Assembly: GCA_963779225.1 (NCBI GenBank)
Contig: CAVZWW010000001.1
Location: 248,001-312,000 of the forward strand
Source: CAVPCZ01 sp963779225
GTDB lineage: Bacteria; Bacteroidota; Ignavibacteria; UBA10030; UBA6906
Length of the DNA stretch: 64,000 bases
Reading direction: 5' to 3'
The notes beneath the pieces were generated by a model. That model was given only the letters and a program-made list of their open reading frames with translations, had not been told where the DNA came from and searched no databases. The position numbers and the translations under genes are program-made. Every line of letters starts with the position of its first letter. Positions within the stretch are counted from its first letter, which is position 1. Below, one piece after another: positions 29,479 to 38,797 of this stretch.

Positions 29479-30498
29479 ATGAACGTCTGCACAGACAGTC
29501 TCCGGTTTGCAGGACAGTGGTTCTCCTCTTCTCCCCGCTGGGAATCCGTCCTCCCGGGTCACGTGCCCGAAGAGGCACGGCACGTAGTGCAGCGCCTCCA
29601 GTTGGCGCCCCCATTTGCGACCGCGTCAATCGGTCTTCCCGAACCATGGCGATACATGGTGCTTGTCGAACGGGCTGTGCGATCCCAGTTTGACATTCTG
29701 GTGAGTACCATGAGAGCTGGACTTGCTCTTCCCGACGGCCTGATATGCCTCGCCGGCTCAGGCGAAGGATTCCACGGCCAACGGGGCAGGATGTGGGCCG
29801 CATTGCCTGGTAACATACATCTCTCTGTGTTTCTCTCTTCCGGGTGCCAGCTTAGCGACATCGCGACGGGGCTCACCGTGCTTCCGGCTGTCTCCCTTGT
29901 GCAAACGCTGGATTCCATTCCAGGACTCGAAAATCGTGCAGGCATAAGATGGGTCAACGATATCGTCCTCGATGAATCCAAGCTCGCAGGATTCCTTGTG
30001 CATACTCAATCGTCGGCGGGAAAGGTCACCGGCGCTGTTTTCGGCGTTGGTCTCAATGTAGAAGCCGTCCCCCCCGTAGCGCCGACGTTGTTTGTCCCTT
30101 CTGTGACTGCACTCCGTAATCATGTATCCAATCCCTGCGTGTGCTCCCTTTCCGTCATCTTCCACCGATTCCTACACTTTCTGGCTCAAAACCATGAGAA
30201 ACTCATCACCGGACGCGCCACAGAGCTCCTGGAATTCTATCGGAACAGATCACTGGTTATCGGACGGCAGGTGGCGGTGTACGCGGATTTGCAGGGCGAC
30301 AACCTGAAACAATCGACACGAGGCACAGTGGTATCCATCGGTGATCGACTTGAGCTGATTCTGGCGGGCAGGCGTTCGCCAGTATTCGGGGGTAGACTTG
30401 TGATAGAATCAGGAGCTGCCCCCAAGAAGGAGCCGCAAGGGCTTCCGGTCGAACATGTGTTGCACCAGCGTGAAGGAGTTAAGAATGAATTCATTTGA
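29479..30498 (+). CDS. Divergent biotin-protein ligase
   Basis: 339 residues. The catalytic biotin-ligase domain is recognisable but diverged. The biotinyl-adenylate loop reads GEGFHGQRGRMW (95-106) against the usual GRGRRGRxW. The second motif reads RWVNDIVLDESKLAGFLV with Lys168 at the conserved lysine. A C-terminal SH3-like part (about 245-310) follows. There is no N-terminal helix-turn-helix, so it should not repress transcription as E. coli BirA does; instead about 90 unassigned residues precede the catalytic core. Its 3' end overlaps oadG and it lies just upstream of oadA, whose product carries a biotinyl domain, so it is probably dedicated to loading that lysine. Confidence 0.75.
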   Translation: MNVCTDSLRFAGQWFSSSPRWESVLPGHVPEEARHVVQRLQLAPPFATASIGLPEPWRYMVLVERAVRSQFDILVSTMRAGLALPDGLICLAGSGEGFHGQRGRMWAALPGNIHLSVFLSSGCQLSDIATGLTVLPAVSLVQTLDSIPGLENRAGIRWVNDIVLDESKLAGFLVHTQSSAGKVTGAVFGVGLNVEAVPPVAPTLFVPSVTALRNHVSNPCVCSLSVIFHRFLHFLAQNHEKLITGRATELLEFYRNRSLVIGRQVAVYADLQGDNLKQSTRGTVVSIGDRLELILAGRRSPVFGGRLVIESGAAPKKEPQGLPVEHVLHQREGVKNEFI

Positions 30499-30697
30499 TA
30501 TTCTTACCGTTAGCACCGTGGCATATATTATCGCGTTTGCCCTTCTGGCGTTACTGGCCATTATGATGCGTCTAATCACACTGCTGTTCCCGGAGCGGGA
30601 GAATACCGGCGATGCGGCCGTTGTCGCCGCAGTTGCCGCGACCTACCAGGCTCTCTCTCCCGGGGTGACCGTCACCAAAATCGAGGAAACAAAATGA
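30485..30697 (+). CDS. oadG: Oxaloacetate decarboxylase gamma-like small membrane subunit
   Basis: 70 residues from ATG 30485, preceded by AAGGAG. One transmembrane helix (VAYIIAFALLALLAIMMRLI, about 10-30) is followed by a short cytoplasmic tail. Size, topology and position before oadA and oadB fit OadG, which anchors the complex and helps assembly. It overlaps the biotin-ligase gene by 14 nt and the oadA start by 4 nt (ATGA), so the three are translationally coupled. Sequence similarity alone is weak at this length; the call rests on context. Confidence 0.75.
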   Translation: MNSFDILTVSTVAYIIAFALLALLAIMMRLITLLFPERENTGDAAVVAAVAATYQALSPGVTVTKIEETK

Positions 30698-32553
30698 TCT
30701 TCACAAAGATGTCAAAGCGTATACGCGTTATGCTCACGACTTTCAGAGACGGGCTGCAGAGCTCTTTTGGCGGAAAGGTACGCCTGGAGGACTTCCTTCC
30801 GGCAATGAAGGCTTCAGTTGAAGCCGGTATTCGCCATTTTGAATTTGGGGGAGGGGCTCGATTTCAGGCTCCTCTCTTCTATCTGGGGGAGGACCCGTTT
30901 GACACCATGCTGGCAATTCGGGATGCAGTGGGTCCCGATGTTATTCTCCAAATTCTGACGAGGTCCGTATCGGGAGTGACATTGACGACACAGTCGATGG
31001 AAGGGCTTCAGCTCCAGGCGAGGCTGATGAAGGAGTCGGGTACGACATGGGACAGGAACTTCGACTACATGAACGATGTCCGCAACCTGGTAAACACCGG
31101 TCGGCCGATCGTCGAAGCGGGTATGCACCACCAGGCCGCAATTGCGCTGATGGGTCTCCCATTCAACTCCGACGTAGTCCACACGGCGGATTTCTACATT
31201 GATATCGGCCGGCAACTGCTGAAGAGCAATGTCAGGATCGACAGCCTGTGCCTCAAAGACGCCAGCGGCACGTGCGATCCGAAAACCGTATACGACGCAG
31301 CTTCGGGCTTGAAAAAGATTATGCCGCCGGAAATGCCGCTGTGGCTGCACACGCACGACACGGCCAGCATCGCTGTTGCCTGTTATATGGCCGGAATCGA
31401 AGCGGGGGTCGACGGGATCGACCTGTCGGTGCGCCCCATGGCAAGCGGAACGGTCCAACCCGATGTTCGATCGATGGCCCACGCCCTGAAGGGAACGGGC
31501 TATTCGCTTGAGGTCGATGAAACAAAGATGCCGGCCATCGAGGACCTCCTGAATAATGGATTGAAGGAATATGAATTCAATCCGACGACAACAACCGCCG
31601 ATGCACGCGTTGTGGGATTTCCGATGCCGGGAGGAGCTATTGGCCCCAATGTCCACATGATGGCAAAGGCGGGCATTCTGCATAAGTATGGGGAAGTTCT
31701 CGGGGAATTCCCCGTTGTGGTTGAAGCTGCGGGCGCATGGACCAGCGTCACACCGGGCAGCCAGCAATACTGGCTGCAGGCATTCAACAATGTCATGTTC
31801 GGGCGATGGAAGAAGATTGACCCCGGGTACGGACGCGCAGTCCTCGGCTACTTCGGCAAGACACCCCTTCCCCCTGATCCGGACGTCGTGAAGATCGCCG
31901 CTGCCGAGCTGAATTTGCCCGTGTTCGACGGCGATCCGCTGGAAGCCGCCCCCAAGAATATCATGACTGCACAACGCGCTCTTGAGGAGCGAAAACTCCG
32001 TGTGACGGATCGAAATACATTTCTGGTCCTGGCTTCCATGGTTCCCGGGAAAAACATGGAAACCAATGAAGGGATCACATTCCTCACGGGGAAATGCAAA
32101 ATCGACATTCCGCTCAGGAAGAAGGAAGAAAAGAAGCCCACTCCGATTTCCGCTCCGCCGGCGTCCGTCCCTGCATTGTCCGGACCCGTGACGACAAGAT
32201 GTACGGTCGACGAGCACGGCACTCTGCGGACGTTCCTGGTTACCGTCGAGCCCGTCGCAATAGCCGGCAAAGCTGCAGCACCGCGTCCCGCGTCTGAGAC
32301 GGTGTCTGTTTCGGCGGGAGGTAATGCCGTGGGGGTGTATTCTCCATTTGACGGAATTGTTGCGATAGCCGAGATCATGGTGAAGGTGGGAGATACAGTG
32401 CGCGCCGGCCAGGTGGTGGCGGCCGTAGAAGCCATGAAAGCAAAGCACGATATCAAAGCGCCCTGTGATGGCGTGGTTGTTTCCATCCGGGGAATAGTTG
32501 GTGAGGAAATCGAGGGGAAAAAGGAAATCTTGACCATCTCATCAAGGACCTGA
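30694..32553 (+). CDS. oadA: Biotin-dependent oxaloacetate decarboxylase alpha subunit (carboxyltransferase plus biotinyl domain)
   Basis: 619 residues. The carboxyltransferase TIM barrel (about 10-300) opens with TTFRDGLQSSFGGK and contains LCLKDASGTCDP, LHTHDTASI and RPMASGTVQPD, as in OadA/PycB. The conserved C-terminal carboxylase region follows. An Ala/Pro-rich linker (about 480-540) leads to a biotinyl domain with EAMKAKHDI, where Lys582 is the biotin site. The enzyme takes the carboxyl from oxaloacetate (or a related acid such as methylmalonyl-CoA in homologous pumps) onto biotin and passes it to the beta subunit. Oxaloacetate is favoured by the neighbouring malic enzyme and by barrel type. 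Confidence 0.92.
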   Translation: MIFTKMSKRIRVMLTTFRDGLQSSFGGKVRLEDFLPAMKASVEAGIRHFEFGGGARFQAPLFYLGEDPFDTMLAIRDAVGPDVILQILTRSVSGVTLTTQSMEGLQLQARLMKESGTTWDRNFDYMNDVRNLVNTGRPIVEAGMHHQAAIALMGLPFNSDVVHTADFYIDIGRQLLKSNVRIDSLCLKDASGTCDPKTVYDAASGLKKIMPPEMPLWLHTHDTASIAVACYMAGIEAGVDGIDLSVRPMASGTVQPDVRSMAHALKGTGYSLEVDETKMPAIEDLLNNGLKEYEFNPTTTTADARVVGFPMPGGAIGPNVHMMAKAGILHKYGEVLGEFPVVVEAAGAWTSVTPGSQQYWLQAFNNVMFGRWKKIDPGYGRAVLGYFGKTPLPPDPDVVKIAAAELNLPVFDGDPLEAAPKNIMTAQRALEERKLRVTDRNTFLVLASMVPGKNMETNEGITFLTGKCKIDIPLRKKEEKKPTPISAPPASVPALSGPVTTRCTVDEHGTLRTFLVTVEPVAIAGKAAAPRPASETVSVSAGGNAVGVYSPFDGIVAIAEIMVKVGDTVRAGQVVAAVEAMKAKHDIKAPCDGVVVSIRGIVGEEIEGKKEILTISSRT

Positions 32554-32556
32554 AAA

Positions 32557-33684
32557 ATGGACGAACTCCTTCGACTCCTCGGTCAGTCGGGATTCGCGCA
32601 CGTGAGCTGGGGCAACGGTATCATGTATGCCATCTCAGGTACGCTGGTCTTTCTGGCGATCAGAAAGAATTATGAGCCCCTTCTGCTGATCCCCATCGCT
32701 TTCGGGATCGTTGCGGCGAATTTTCCCCTGGCAGAAATGGGCTCGTACGGCGAAGGCATAATCGGACTCATTTATCGCAACGGCATCAAAACAGAGCTTC
32801 TGCCGCCGGTTGTCTTCCTTGGCGTTGGTGTGCTGACGGACTTTCGACCTCTCCTGTCGAGGCCGCTCACGTTCATCCTTGGGGCAGCGGCCCAGCTTGG
32901 CATCTTTGTGGCCGCGATGGGCGCGGCATATGTATTCGGTTTCACGGCCCAGGAGGCGGCAAGCATTGGTATCATCGGTGGTGCGGACGGCCCCACGGCG
33001 ATTTTTCTCACGACGCAACTGGCCCCGCATCTACTGGGGCCGGTTGCTCTGGCGGCGTACAGCTACATGTCTCTCGTTCCCATCATCCAGCCTCCTGTCA
33101 TGCGTCTTCTCACTACAAAGAAGGAGCGGGGGATCGACATGCGGCAGGCACATGCTGTTTCGAAAACCGCGGTCATCCTCTTTCCGCTCTGCACGGGAGC
33201 TGTCTCATCGCTGGCTGTTCCCTCGAGCGCTCCGCTGATTGGCATGTTGATGTTCGGCAACCTCCTCCGGGAGAGTGGCGTGACCGATCGATTGCGAAAA
33301 ACCGCGGGTGGTGCGCTGATTGACATTGTGACGATCTTTCTCGGAATTGCCGTGGGAGCCACCATGGCAAGCGAAAACTTCCTGAATGTCCAGACGCTCC
33401 TCATCCTCGGTCTCGGTGCGGTGGCATTCGCATTCAGCACAGCAGGAGGCATCCTTCTTGCAAAAACCATGAATCTCGTTCTGCCGGCTTCCATGAAGAT
33501 CAACCCCTGCATCGGTGCTGCCGGTGTTTCGGCTGTCCCGATGTCAGCCAGGGTTGTGCAGAAGTTTGTTTCAGACGAAACCGGCGGAAAGGTGAATCCG
33601 CTTATGGCGGCGATGGGACCTAATGTAGCGGGGGTTGTGGGCTCAGCCATCGTTGCGGGGGTATTGCTCGGATTGCTCCGGTAA
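32557..33684 (+). CDS. oadB: Oxaloacetate decarboxylase beta subunit, sodium pump
   Basis: 375 residues, very hydrophobic, with about nine or more membrane segments. The OadB/GcdB/MmdB signature is present: IGIIGGADGPTAIFLTTQLA near residue 137, with the conserved Asp in GGADGPT, plus VGVLTDFRPLL and IGAAGVSAVPMSARV near the C-terminus. It decarboxylates carboxybiotin and exports sodium ions across the inner membrane. It begins 3 nt after oadA. The sodium gradient could drive the symporter at 6601-8601 (inference). A GC-rich inverted repeat (GCCGC/GCGGC) in the 78-nt convergent gap downstream may help termination. Confidence 0.94.
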   Translation: MDELLRLLGQSGFAHVSWGNGIMYAISGTLVFLAIRKNYEPLLLIPIAFGIVAANFPLAEMGSYGEGIIGLIYRNGIKTELLPPVVFLGVGVLTDFRPLLSRPLTFILGAAAQLGIFVAAMGAAYVFGFTAQEAASIGIIGGADGPTAIFLTTQLAPHLLGPVALAAYSYMSLVPIIQPPVMRLLTTKKERGIDMRQAHAVSKTAVILFPLCTGAVSSLAVPSSAPLIGMLMFGNLLRESGVTDRLRKTAGGALIDIVTIFLGIAVGATMASENFLNVQTLLILGLGAVAFAFSTAGGILLAKTMNLVLPASMKINPCIGAAGVSAVPMSARVVQKFVSDETGGKVNPLMAAMGPNVAGVVGSAIVAGVLLGLLR

Positions 33685-33762
33685 GTAGTTGTCATGAGAT
33701 GTTCTGAGACGGTCCCGGATTGAAGCCGCGCACATCCTGCGGCCGGTGTGGAGGAAGAGAGC

Positions 33763-35475
33763 TCAGTCGCTTGTGTATTCATCCACTGCATCGAGAAGTT
33801 GTTTCCGGGCGGCGCGGTACGCCATGACATCCGTGCTGTACTTGTCGAATCTCTGAACGACCTGCGCGATGATCTGTTCCGCCCGCGATGAATCGTGGAG
33901 TTTCAATTGAGCGAGAAGCTCGTAGTCCTCCAATCCGATCCGGTGTGCTTCAAACCTGTGGCTCGAGAGTGGTCCGCCGGGGAGCGGGTAGAGAATATGT
34001 GAGTCGCCTGCCGGCAGGTATTGCCCCTCCATGTGGAATCGGACAAGCTCCTCAAAGGGCTTCGCCGTGTGAAAATTTCCGCCCCAGTGCAGAAACCCCT
34101 GCAGATCGTACTTTGCGAGCGCCCATCCGATATAGACCTGGCGGAGACGTTCCTCATCCAGAAGCCGATTCAACCAGGGTCCACCCGGAGAAAGGCAGGT
34201 GTAGACCCACACTCTGTCACCCGCCGCCTTGCGCCCGTCGAAGAATTCGCGATTAGCCTGGTATTCCTGAACCTGCGGGCACCAGACGTCGACCAGGCCG
34301 CTCACGTTCATGGTCATCGTTGCTTCCAGGATTTTGATGTCGGGCATCAACCCCCGTAATACACCCACCAGCTCTCTGTATCGATCGACGAACGGATCCT
34401 CCGGTTCATCAAAGACACCCTGCAGCCAGTGTTTCTCCCATCCGTTCTCCTTCATGACGGTGATGATCCTCTGAGCCATTTGCGCCAGCATCCGCTTGCC
34501 CCGTTCGGAGACCGCATCCACTTCCTGGCCATCGGCGGCCCGAAGTGACAGGAGCATGTCGGTCGAGGTCCAGTTCCGCCGTCCGAACATGGGAGCTCCG
34601 TGGATCGTCCTCATTCCGGCACCAAGGAATACCCGGATGTATCGCTCAAGACGATCCCTGCGAAATGAGGAGACATTGCCGACGCTGTCAAACGTGAAAT
34701 AGTCCCCCCAGATGAACCAGAAAGCATTCTGTCTTCCACCAGCCATGGTGCGTGCATACGTGGCGAGCATATCCCAGAATGGCTCGCTCCATTTCGTCAC
34801 ATTGTGCGCACTGCAGATGTTGTCGATGCTATGCCAGTTGATGTAGGAAACCGTTGATCGGGTTAGAGGAGGAACTGTCGCCCGATGCACGCTCACGAAA
34901 AATTCCAGCGAATCGACTCGTCCACCGATGTCGATGATCAGACGGTGTCTGTATTCTCCGGGAGACGTTGCCGCATCAATAGGTATTTCGACCCGGAGGG
35001 CCACCGACGTCGACTCGGCCGTCATTGGCGAATTCACGGCCCGAAATGGATCGTAGATTCGAAAAGGCGCCCTGCGGATGACGTAGGGATTCTTCAAACC
35101 GCTGTATTTTTCGGTGTTGCGGTCGAGCCCGGTGTTTTCCGCCACCGGAACGTCGATCAACCTGTACCACCGTGTCCCTGGTGTCGGCCGGCCGGTCCTG
35201 TCCGACTCGGAGAACGCAATCTTTTCCGTTCCCTGAAGTCCGGTAATCATCACGTGAACACCGGCCGCGGTGTTCCTTGGCACGTGCACTCCCAGCCGCT
35301 TGACGGGTTGATTGAGCTTCGTATCAGGGAACAATTCCTGGACCTCATCGAACAGGCCCACAACCGGGGTCGCCTGTGGAGGGGATTGCCGGGGGAGCTC
35401 TCCGGCGACGACTTCGACCGTGAGCATTGAGCTCATCGCGAGAACGATTGCTGATACGGACTGCACTTTCATCAT
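33763..35475 (-). CDS. Exported DUF4091/GH123-like glycoside hydrolase
   Basis: 570 residues. A signal peptide (SVSAIVLAMSSMLTVEVVAG) follows ATG 35475 (ATG 35472 is also possible), with GAGGTGGA upstream. The first 190 residues form a beta-sandwich. A TIM-barrel-like region then contains VSYINWHSIDN, FWFIWGDYFTFD and the acidic motif LQGVFDEPEDPFVDRY near residue 345, consistent with catalytic Asp/Glu. A DUF4091-type C-terminus follows (HWGGNFHTAKPFEE; FEAHRIGLEDYELL). Characterised relatives in GH123 act on N-acetylgalactosaminides; activity here is not known. It is divergent from the next glycosidase gene across about 300 nt. Confidence 0.82.
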   Translation of the reverse strand: MMKVQSVSAIVLAMSSMLTVEVVAGELPRQSPPQATPVVGLFDEVQELFPDTKLNQPVKRLGVHVPRNTAAGVHVMITGLQGTEKIAFSESDRTGRPTPGTRWYRLIDVPVAENTGLDRNTEKYSGLKNPYVIRRAPFRIYDPFRAVNSPMTAESTSVALRVEIPIDAATSPGEYRHRLIIDIGGRVDSLEFFVSVHRATVPPLTRSTVSYINWHSIDNICSAHNVTKWSEPFWDMLATYARTMAGGRQNAFWFIWGDYFTFDSVGNVSSFRRDRLERYIRVFLGAGMRTIHGAPMFGRRNWTSTDMLLSLRAADGQEVDAVSERGKRMLAQMAQRIITVMKENGWEKHWLQGVFDEPEDPFVDRYRELVGVLRGLMPDIKILEATMTMNVSGLVDVWCPQVQEYQANREFFDGRKAAGDRVWVYTCLSPGGPWLNRLLDEERLRQVYIGWALAKYDLQGFLHWGGNFHTAKPFEELVRFHMEGQYLPAGDSHILYPLPGGPLSSHRFEAHRIGLEDYELLAQLKLHDSSRAEQIIAQVVQRFDKYSTDVMAYRAARKQLLDAVDEYTSD

Positions 35476-35776
35476 TCCACCTCAACCATTATTGATAGCT
35501 GCAGATCACCCGGGAGATAGTCCGACCGTGTAAGAACGTATGCGGTGTCGCAGATCAATTTACGAGGGAAAAACCACAAAATCGAATGGCCTCAAAAGGT
35601 GAAGCGGCGCCGAACACCTGGGGCGGTTTCGCAACTACAGAGCCCTTTCTTTTACACCCTGGCAATTCTGCTTGGTTTTCAGAAACCGTTTGGCTACTTT
35701 TTCGGGGATGCTCGATTTTGGCCACGCCACCGGACAAGATGAAATTCGCATTCTCAACTGCACGAAAGAGAACACC
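35476..35776. other. Divergent intergenic region between two glycosidase genes
   Basis: About 300 nt between the divergent starts at 35475 and 35777. Open frames crossing it show no coding sense. It presumably holds two promoters, but no specific motif was recognised. Confidence 0.4.
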
Positions 35777-38098
35777 ATGAACCGACGAGATTCGTTGAAG
35801 TCGCTGGGGTCTGCCCTTGCTGCCCTGTCGCTGACCCGTTCCTTTCCGGTCGAACCGTTCGAGCACATGACCGTCACGCTTGACGATAGTGTCTTGTCGC
35901 AACTGGAGCGGCTGCGGGTGGAAGCACCGTGCCGGTCGGAGATCCGGATGGAGCGGGGAGGAGCGCGGTTTTTCCTTAATGGAAGGGAGGAGTTTCCATT
36001 CTTTGCTGTAAGCTCCAGTCCGCTGCGCACCGCACAGAGCTATCGAGCGGCAGGGATTCGCTTCCTGCATCCGTTGATAGGACTTGAAGACGGCTGGATC
36101 GCCCCGGGGAAATACGATTGGGGGCAGTACGATAGGTATTTCGCAAAGCTCCTGGAGCTCGTCCCCGATGCGTACCTCTTCCCCCGCATCCACCTCTATG
36201 CTCCTCCCTGGTGGAAAAAGGCGCATCCTGAAGAGCTGATCATCTGCGGTCTACCAGTTCCCCCCAATGAATACAATGTACCGGCTCAGTATGTCGACAG
36301 AGAGTCGGGACTCAATTGGTCGTTGAACGATCCCTATGGCGCATCGTTCGCCTCCGAACTCTGGAAGAAGGAGACCGCTGAAACCCTTCGGGAATTCCTG
36401 AGGCATATTGAAGCGTCGCCATTGAAGAGCAGGATGATGGGGTATCATGTTTCCGGGATGCATACCGGCGAGTGGCACTACCTCGGATGCCGGTGGTTTC
36501 CGGATTACAGTGCTCCTATGGAGCGCGTCGCCGGACCCATCCCTTCTGTTGAGCGCCGGATCGATAAGGACGGACCGCTGTTGCGCGACCCCGGGACCGA
36601 CCGCGATGTCATCGACTTTCTCAGGAAATATCATACTAATACAGCGCAGACGGTTGCGACCTTCGCACGAATTATCAAGGAAGAAACAGAGCGGCGCGTG
36701 ATCTGTGGAACGTTTTTCTGCTATGTCCTGGAAAATGTCATGATTCAGGAAGCAGGTCACCTCGTGCCGGAGCCTGTTCTCCACTCACCTGATCTCGACT
36801 TCATTGCCACACCGTACACCTATCAACGGAGCAACGTCCCGGGCAACGAGCGGTGGGACAGCGATGTGATCGATGACGCAGGGAACTGGCTTGGACGTGC
36901 CCGCGGGGTTGGCGGCGATGGCGCTTACCGTGTGCTCAGCGAATCCATACGAAGAAACAACAAGATGTTCATTTCGGAAATCGACTGTAGCACCTACCTG
37001 GAGCCATATCGGCGAAGCGAGGGCGGATCCGGTTCGGAGACTGTTGAGGGGACGCTCAAGATCCTCCGCCGCGACATCGGGCAGGTGTTTTCCACAGGTC
37101 ATGCCGGATGGCTCTTCGACTTCGGCCACCTCACTCCTCCGTTCCAGGCCAACAAGAGCTGGTACGATGACCCTCCGATGACTCGGGAGATCCGGTCGTT
37201 GATGCAGCTGGGGGACAAACAGCGGCCGATCCTCGACATCAGTCCGGTTTCCGAGATTGCGGCAGTCTACGAGCCGAAGTCATGGCTTGCGACGAAGAGC
37301 TGGAAGGCGGAAGAACCATGGGAGCATCATGGCATTGTCATCAGCGATTTTGTCGGCCACTGGATGGTCAACTCGCAGGCGAGGACAATCAACCGAATTG
37401 GCGCACCGGCGGATTTTGTCTACCGCTTTGATCTCACGTCTCTGGACCGTTCACGCTTCAAACTCTTTCTGATGGTCAATACCTTCTCCCTGTTGCCTGA
37501 CGAAGTGCAACAGCTCCAGACACTGTTTGAAGGAACCGGCGCCACGGTTGTCTGGTTCTATGCGCCCGGGTACATCGGCGAGCGCAGGTTCGAGCCGGCA
37601 CAGATGGAGAAGTTGACAGGGTTCGCATTCAAGCGGATTGATTCGCCAGGCCCGATGATGATCCGTTGTACGATAGAAGAGAACGACCTCAAGTTCTTCA
37701 GGGAGTTCGGGGTCGCCAAACACCATTACCCGCGTTTTGCCGTCCTCCCGCGAAAAGGCGAAGTGGTCCGGATCCATGGTACCTGGAGCGATAACGACGA
37801 AATTGCCTTCGCAAGCAGGGAATACAACGGCTTCACATCGGTGTACGCGGGAACGGGCCCTCTGCCCGTTGAAGTGCTTCGCTGGCTGGCGGGACGAGCG
37901 GGAGTGCGGCTGTGGAGTTCCAAACCCGACAATGTCCGTGCAACCCGGGACGCGGCCATGCTGGTTGCCTCCGATGAGGGCGAACGGGTTTTGCGGCTTC
38001 CCCGGGCCATGGCTCCTGCGCAGGGAGGGGTGGCCGCGACCGAGCACAGGCTGTCAATGGAGTTCGGAGAGGTGAGACTCTTTGTCAAGGTGACCTGA
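35777..38098 (+). CDS. Beta-galactosidase-like clan GH-A glycoside hydrolase with Tat-type leader
   Basis: 773 residues from ATG 35777. The N-terminus MNRRDSLKSLGSALAALSL carries a twin-arginine pattern, suggesting export of a folded protein. A TIM barrel follows. Two carboxylates stand at the usual clan GH-A positions: Glu232 in GMHTGEWHY (candidate acid/base) and Glu401 in MFISEIDCST (candidate nucleophile). After the barrel comes an amidotransferase-like flavodoxin fold (FKLFLMVNTFSLLPDEVQQL; GATVVWFYAPGYIG), as in GH42-type enzymes, and a final beta domain. Family assignment is by architecture; the substrate is unknown. Upstream spacing is compatible with divergent control with the DUF4091 gene. 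Confidence 0.8.
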   Translation: MNRRDSLKSLGSALAALSLTRSFPVEPFEHMTVTLDDSVLSQLERLRVEAPCRSEIRMERGGARFFLNGREEFPFFAVSSSPLRTAQSYRAAGIRFLHPLIGLEDGWIAPGKYDWGQYDRYFAKLLELVPDAYLFPRIHLYAPPWWKKAHPEELIICGLPVPPNEYNVPAQYVDRESGLNWSLNDPYGASFASELWKKETAETLREFLRHIEASPLKSRMMGYHVSGMHTGEWHYLGCRWFPDYSAPMERVAGPIPSVERRIDKDGPLLRDPGTDRDVIDFLRKYHTNTAQTVATFARIIKEETERRVICGTFFCYVLENVMIQEAGHLVPEPVLHSPDLDFIATPYTYQRSNVPGNERWDSDVIDDAGNWLGRARGVGGDGAYRVLSESIRRNNKMFISEIDCSTYLEPYRRSEGGSGSETVEGTLKILRRDIGQVFSTGHAGWLFDFGHLTPPFQANKSWYDDPPMTREIRSLMQLGDKQRPILDISPVSEIAAVYEPKSWLATKSWKAEEPWEHHGIVISDFVGHWMVNSQARTINRIGAPADFVYRFDLTSLDRSRFKLFLMVNTFSLLPDEVQQLQTLFEGTGATVVWFYAPGYIGERRFEPAQMEKLTGFAFKRIDSPGPMMIRCTIEENDLKFFREFGVAKHHYPRFAVLPRKGEVVRIHGTWSDNDEIAFASREYNGFTSVYAGTGPLPVEVLRWLAGRAGVRLWSSKPDNVRATRDAAMLVASDEGERVLRLPRAMAPAQGGVAATEHRLSMEFGEVRLFVKVT

Positions 38099-38151
38099 CC
38101 TCGTGAAGGTATAATCACGCTCAAGAGGAAAAACCCATCCAAATATACACT

Positions 38152-38345
38152 GAGACAAGACTTTTCACGATCATCTCAATTTCCTGGCGGTGAACTCCAA
38201 CGGGACACTCAAGTTTGAACTGAGTATGAGAAGTCCCGATGGATCAGTACCTGATATCGATTCCCGACCCGCCATAAGTGCCGACGGGAGGATCTCTGTG
38301 GGATGGGACCGTCCGAAGGGATTCCACGTCTATAAGATCAAATAA
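38152..38345 (+). pseudogene. 3' remnant of a PQQ-like/beta-propeller protein gene
   Basis: About 63 codons read as coherent C-terminal sequence (FLAVNSNGTLKFELSMRSPD; ISADGRISVGWDRPKGFHVY) ending at TAA 38343-38345. An in-frame TGA lies just upstream and there is no usable start. It looks like the last blade of a PQQ-binding-like or BamB-like propeller whose body is gone. A small CCCGTT/AACGGG stem follows at 38378-38397. The remaining roughly 400 nt up to 38797 shows nothing recognisable. Confidence 0.45.
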
Positions 38346-38797
38346 GAGCAGGCAGCTCTATTCCGTGAGATTGTCGCCCCGTTGAGTGTTGAACGGGTCG
38401 GATCGATTACCAGTGGCCTTGTTCGAGTGAGGACCACGAATATCAGGCGTGGGCGAAATCGTCACTCGATAGACATTCAGACTTGATTTTGGACATAACA
38501 TAATACAAGCCGCCAGTGATCGAAGCATAAAACCTCTTCAGCTTGCCAATGGCTGAAGGATCAAATCCAACTCCAACATTCGCGCAACTAATCACAGACC
38601 TAGCCCGATAAGACCGGTCCAATTCGTATATTGTGATTGGACCCCAGGGGGAAGGGAAAGTAGGCCGGATCCCCGCGGAATCGTCCACGTTGAAGGACCC
38701 GATCAGGAGACCGGAATGTGTGCGACCATTCCAAGAGCAGCCCGGGGCGACCGTACATGCGAGTCATCCCATGAACCGGCACGATTGTGTGCATAGA

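Noticed and set aside
30814..32448. 544-codon open frame on the minus strand
   Set aside because: It is the antisense shadow of oadA; the plus frame has all catalytic motifs and the minus translation looks unlike protein.
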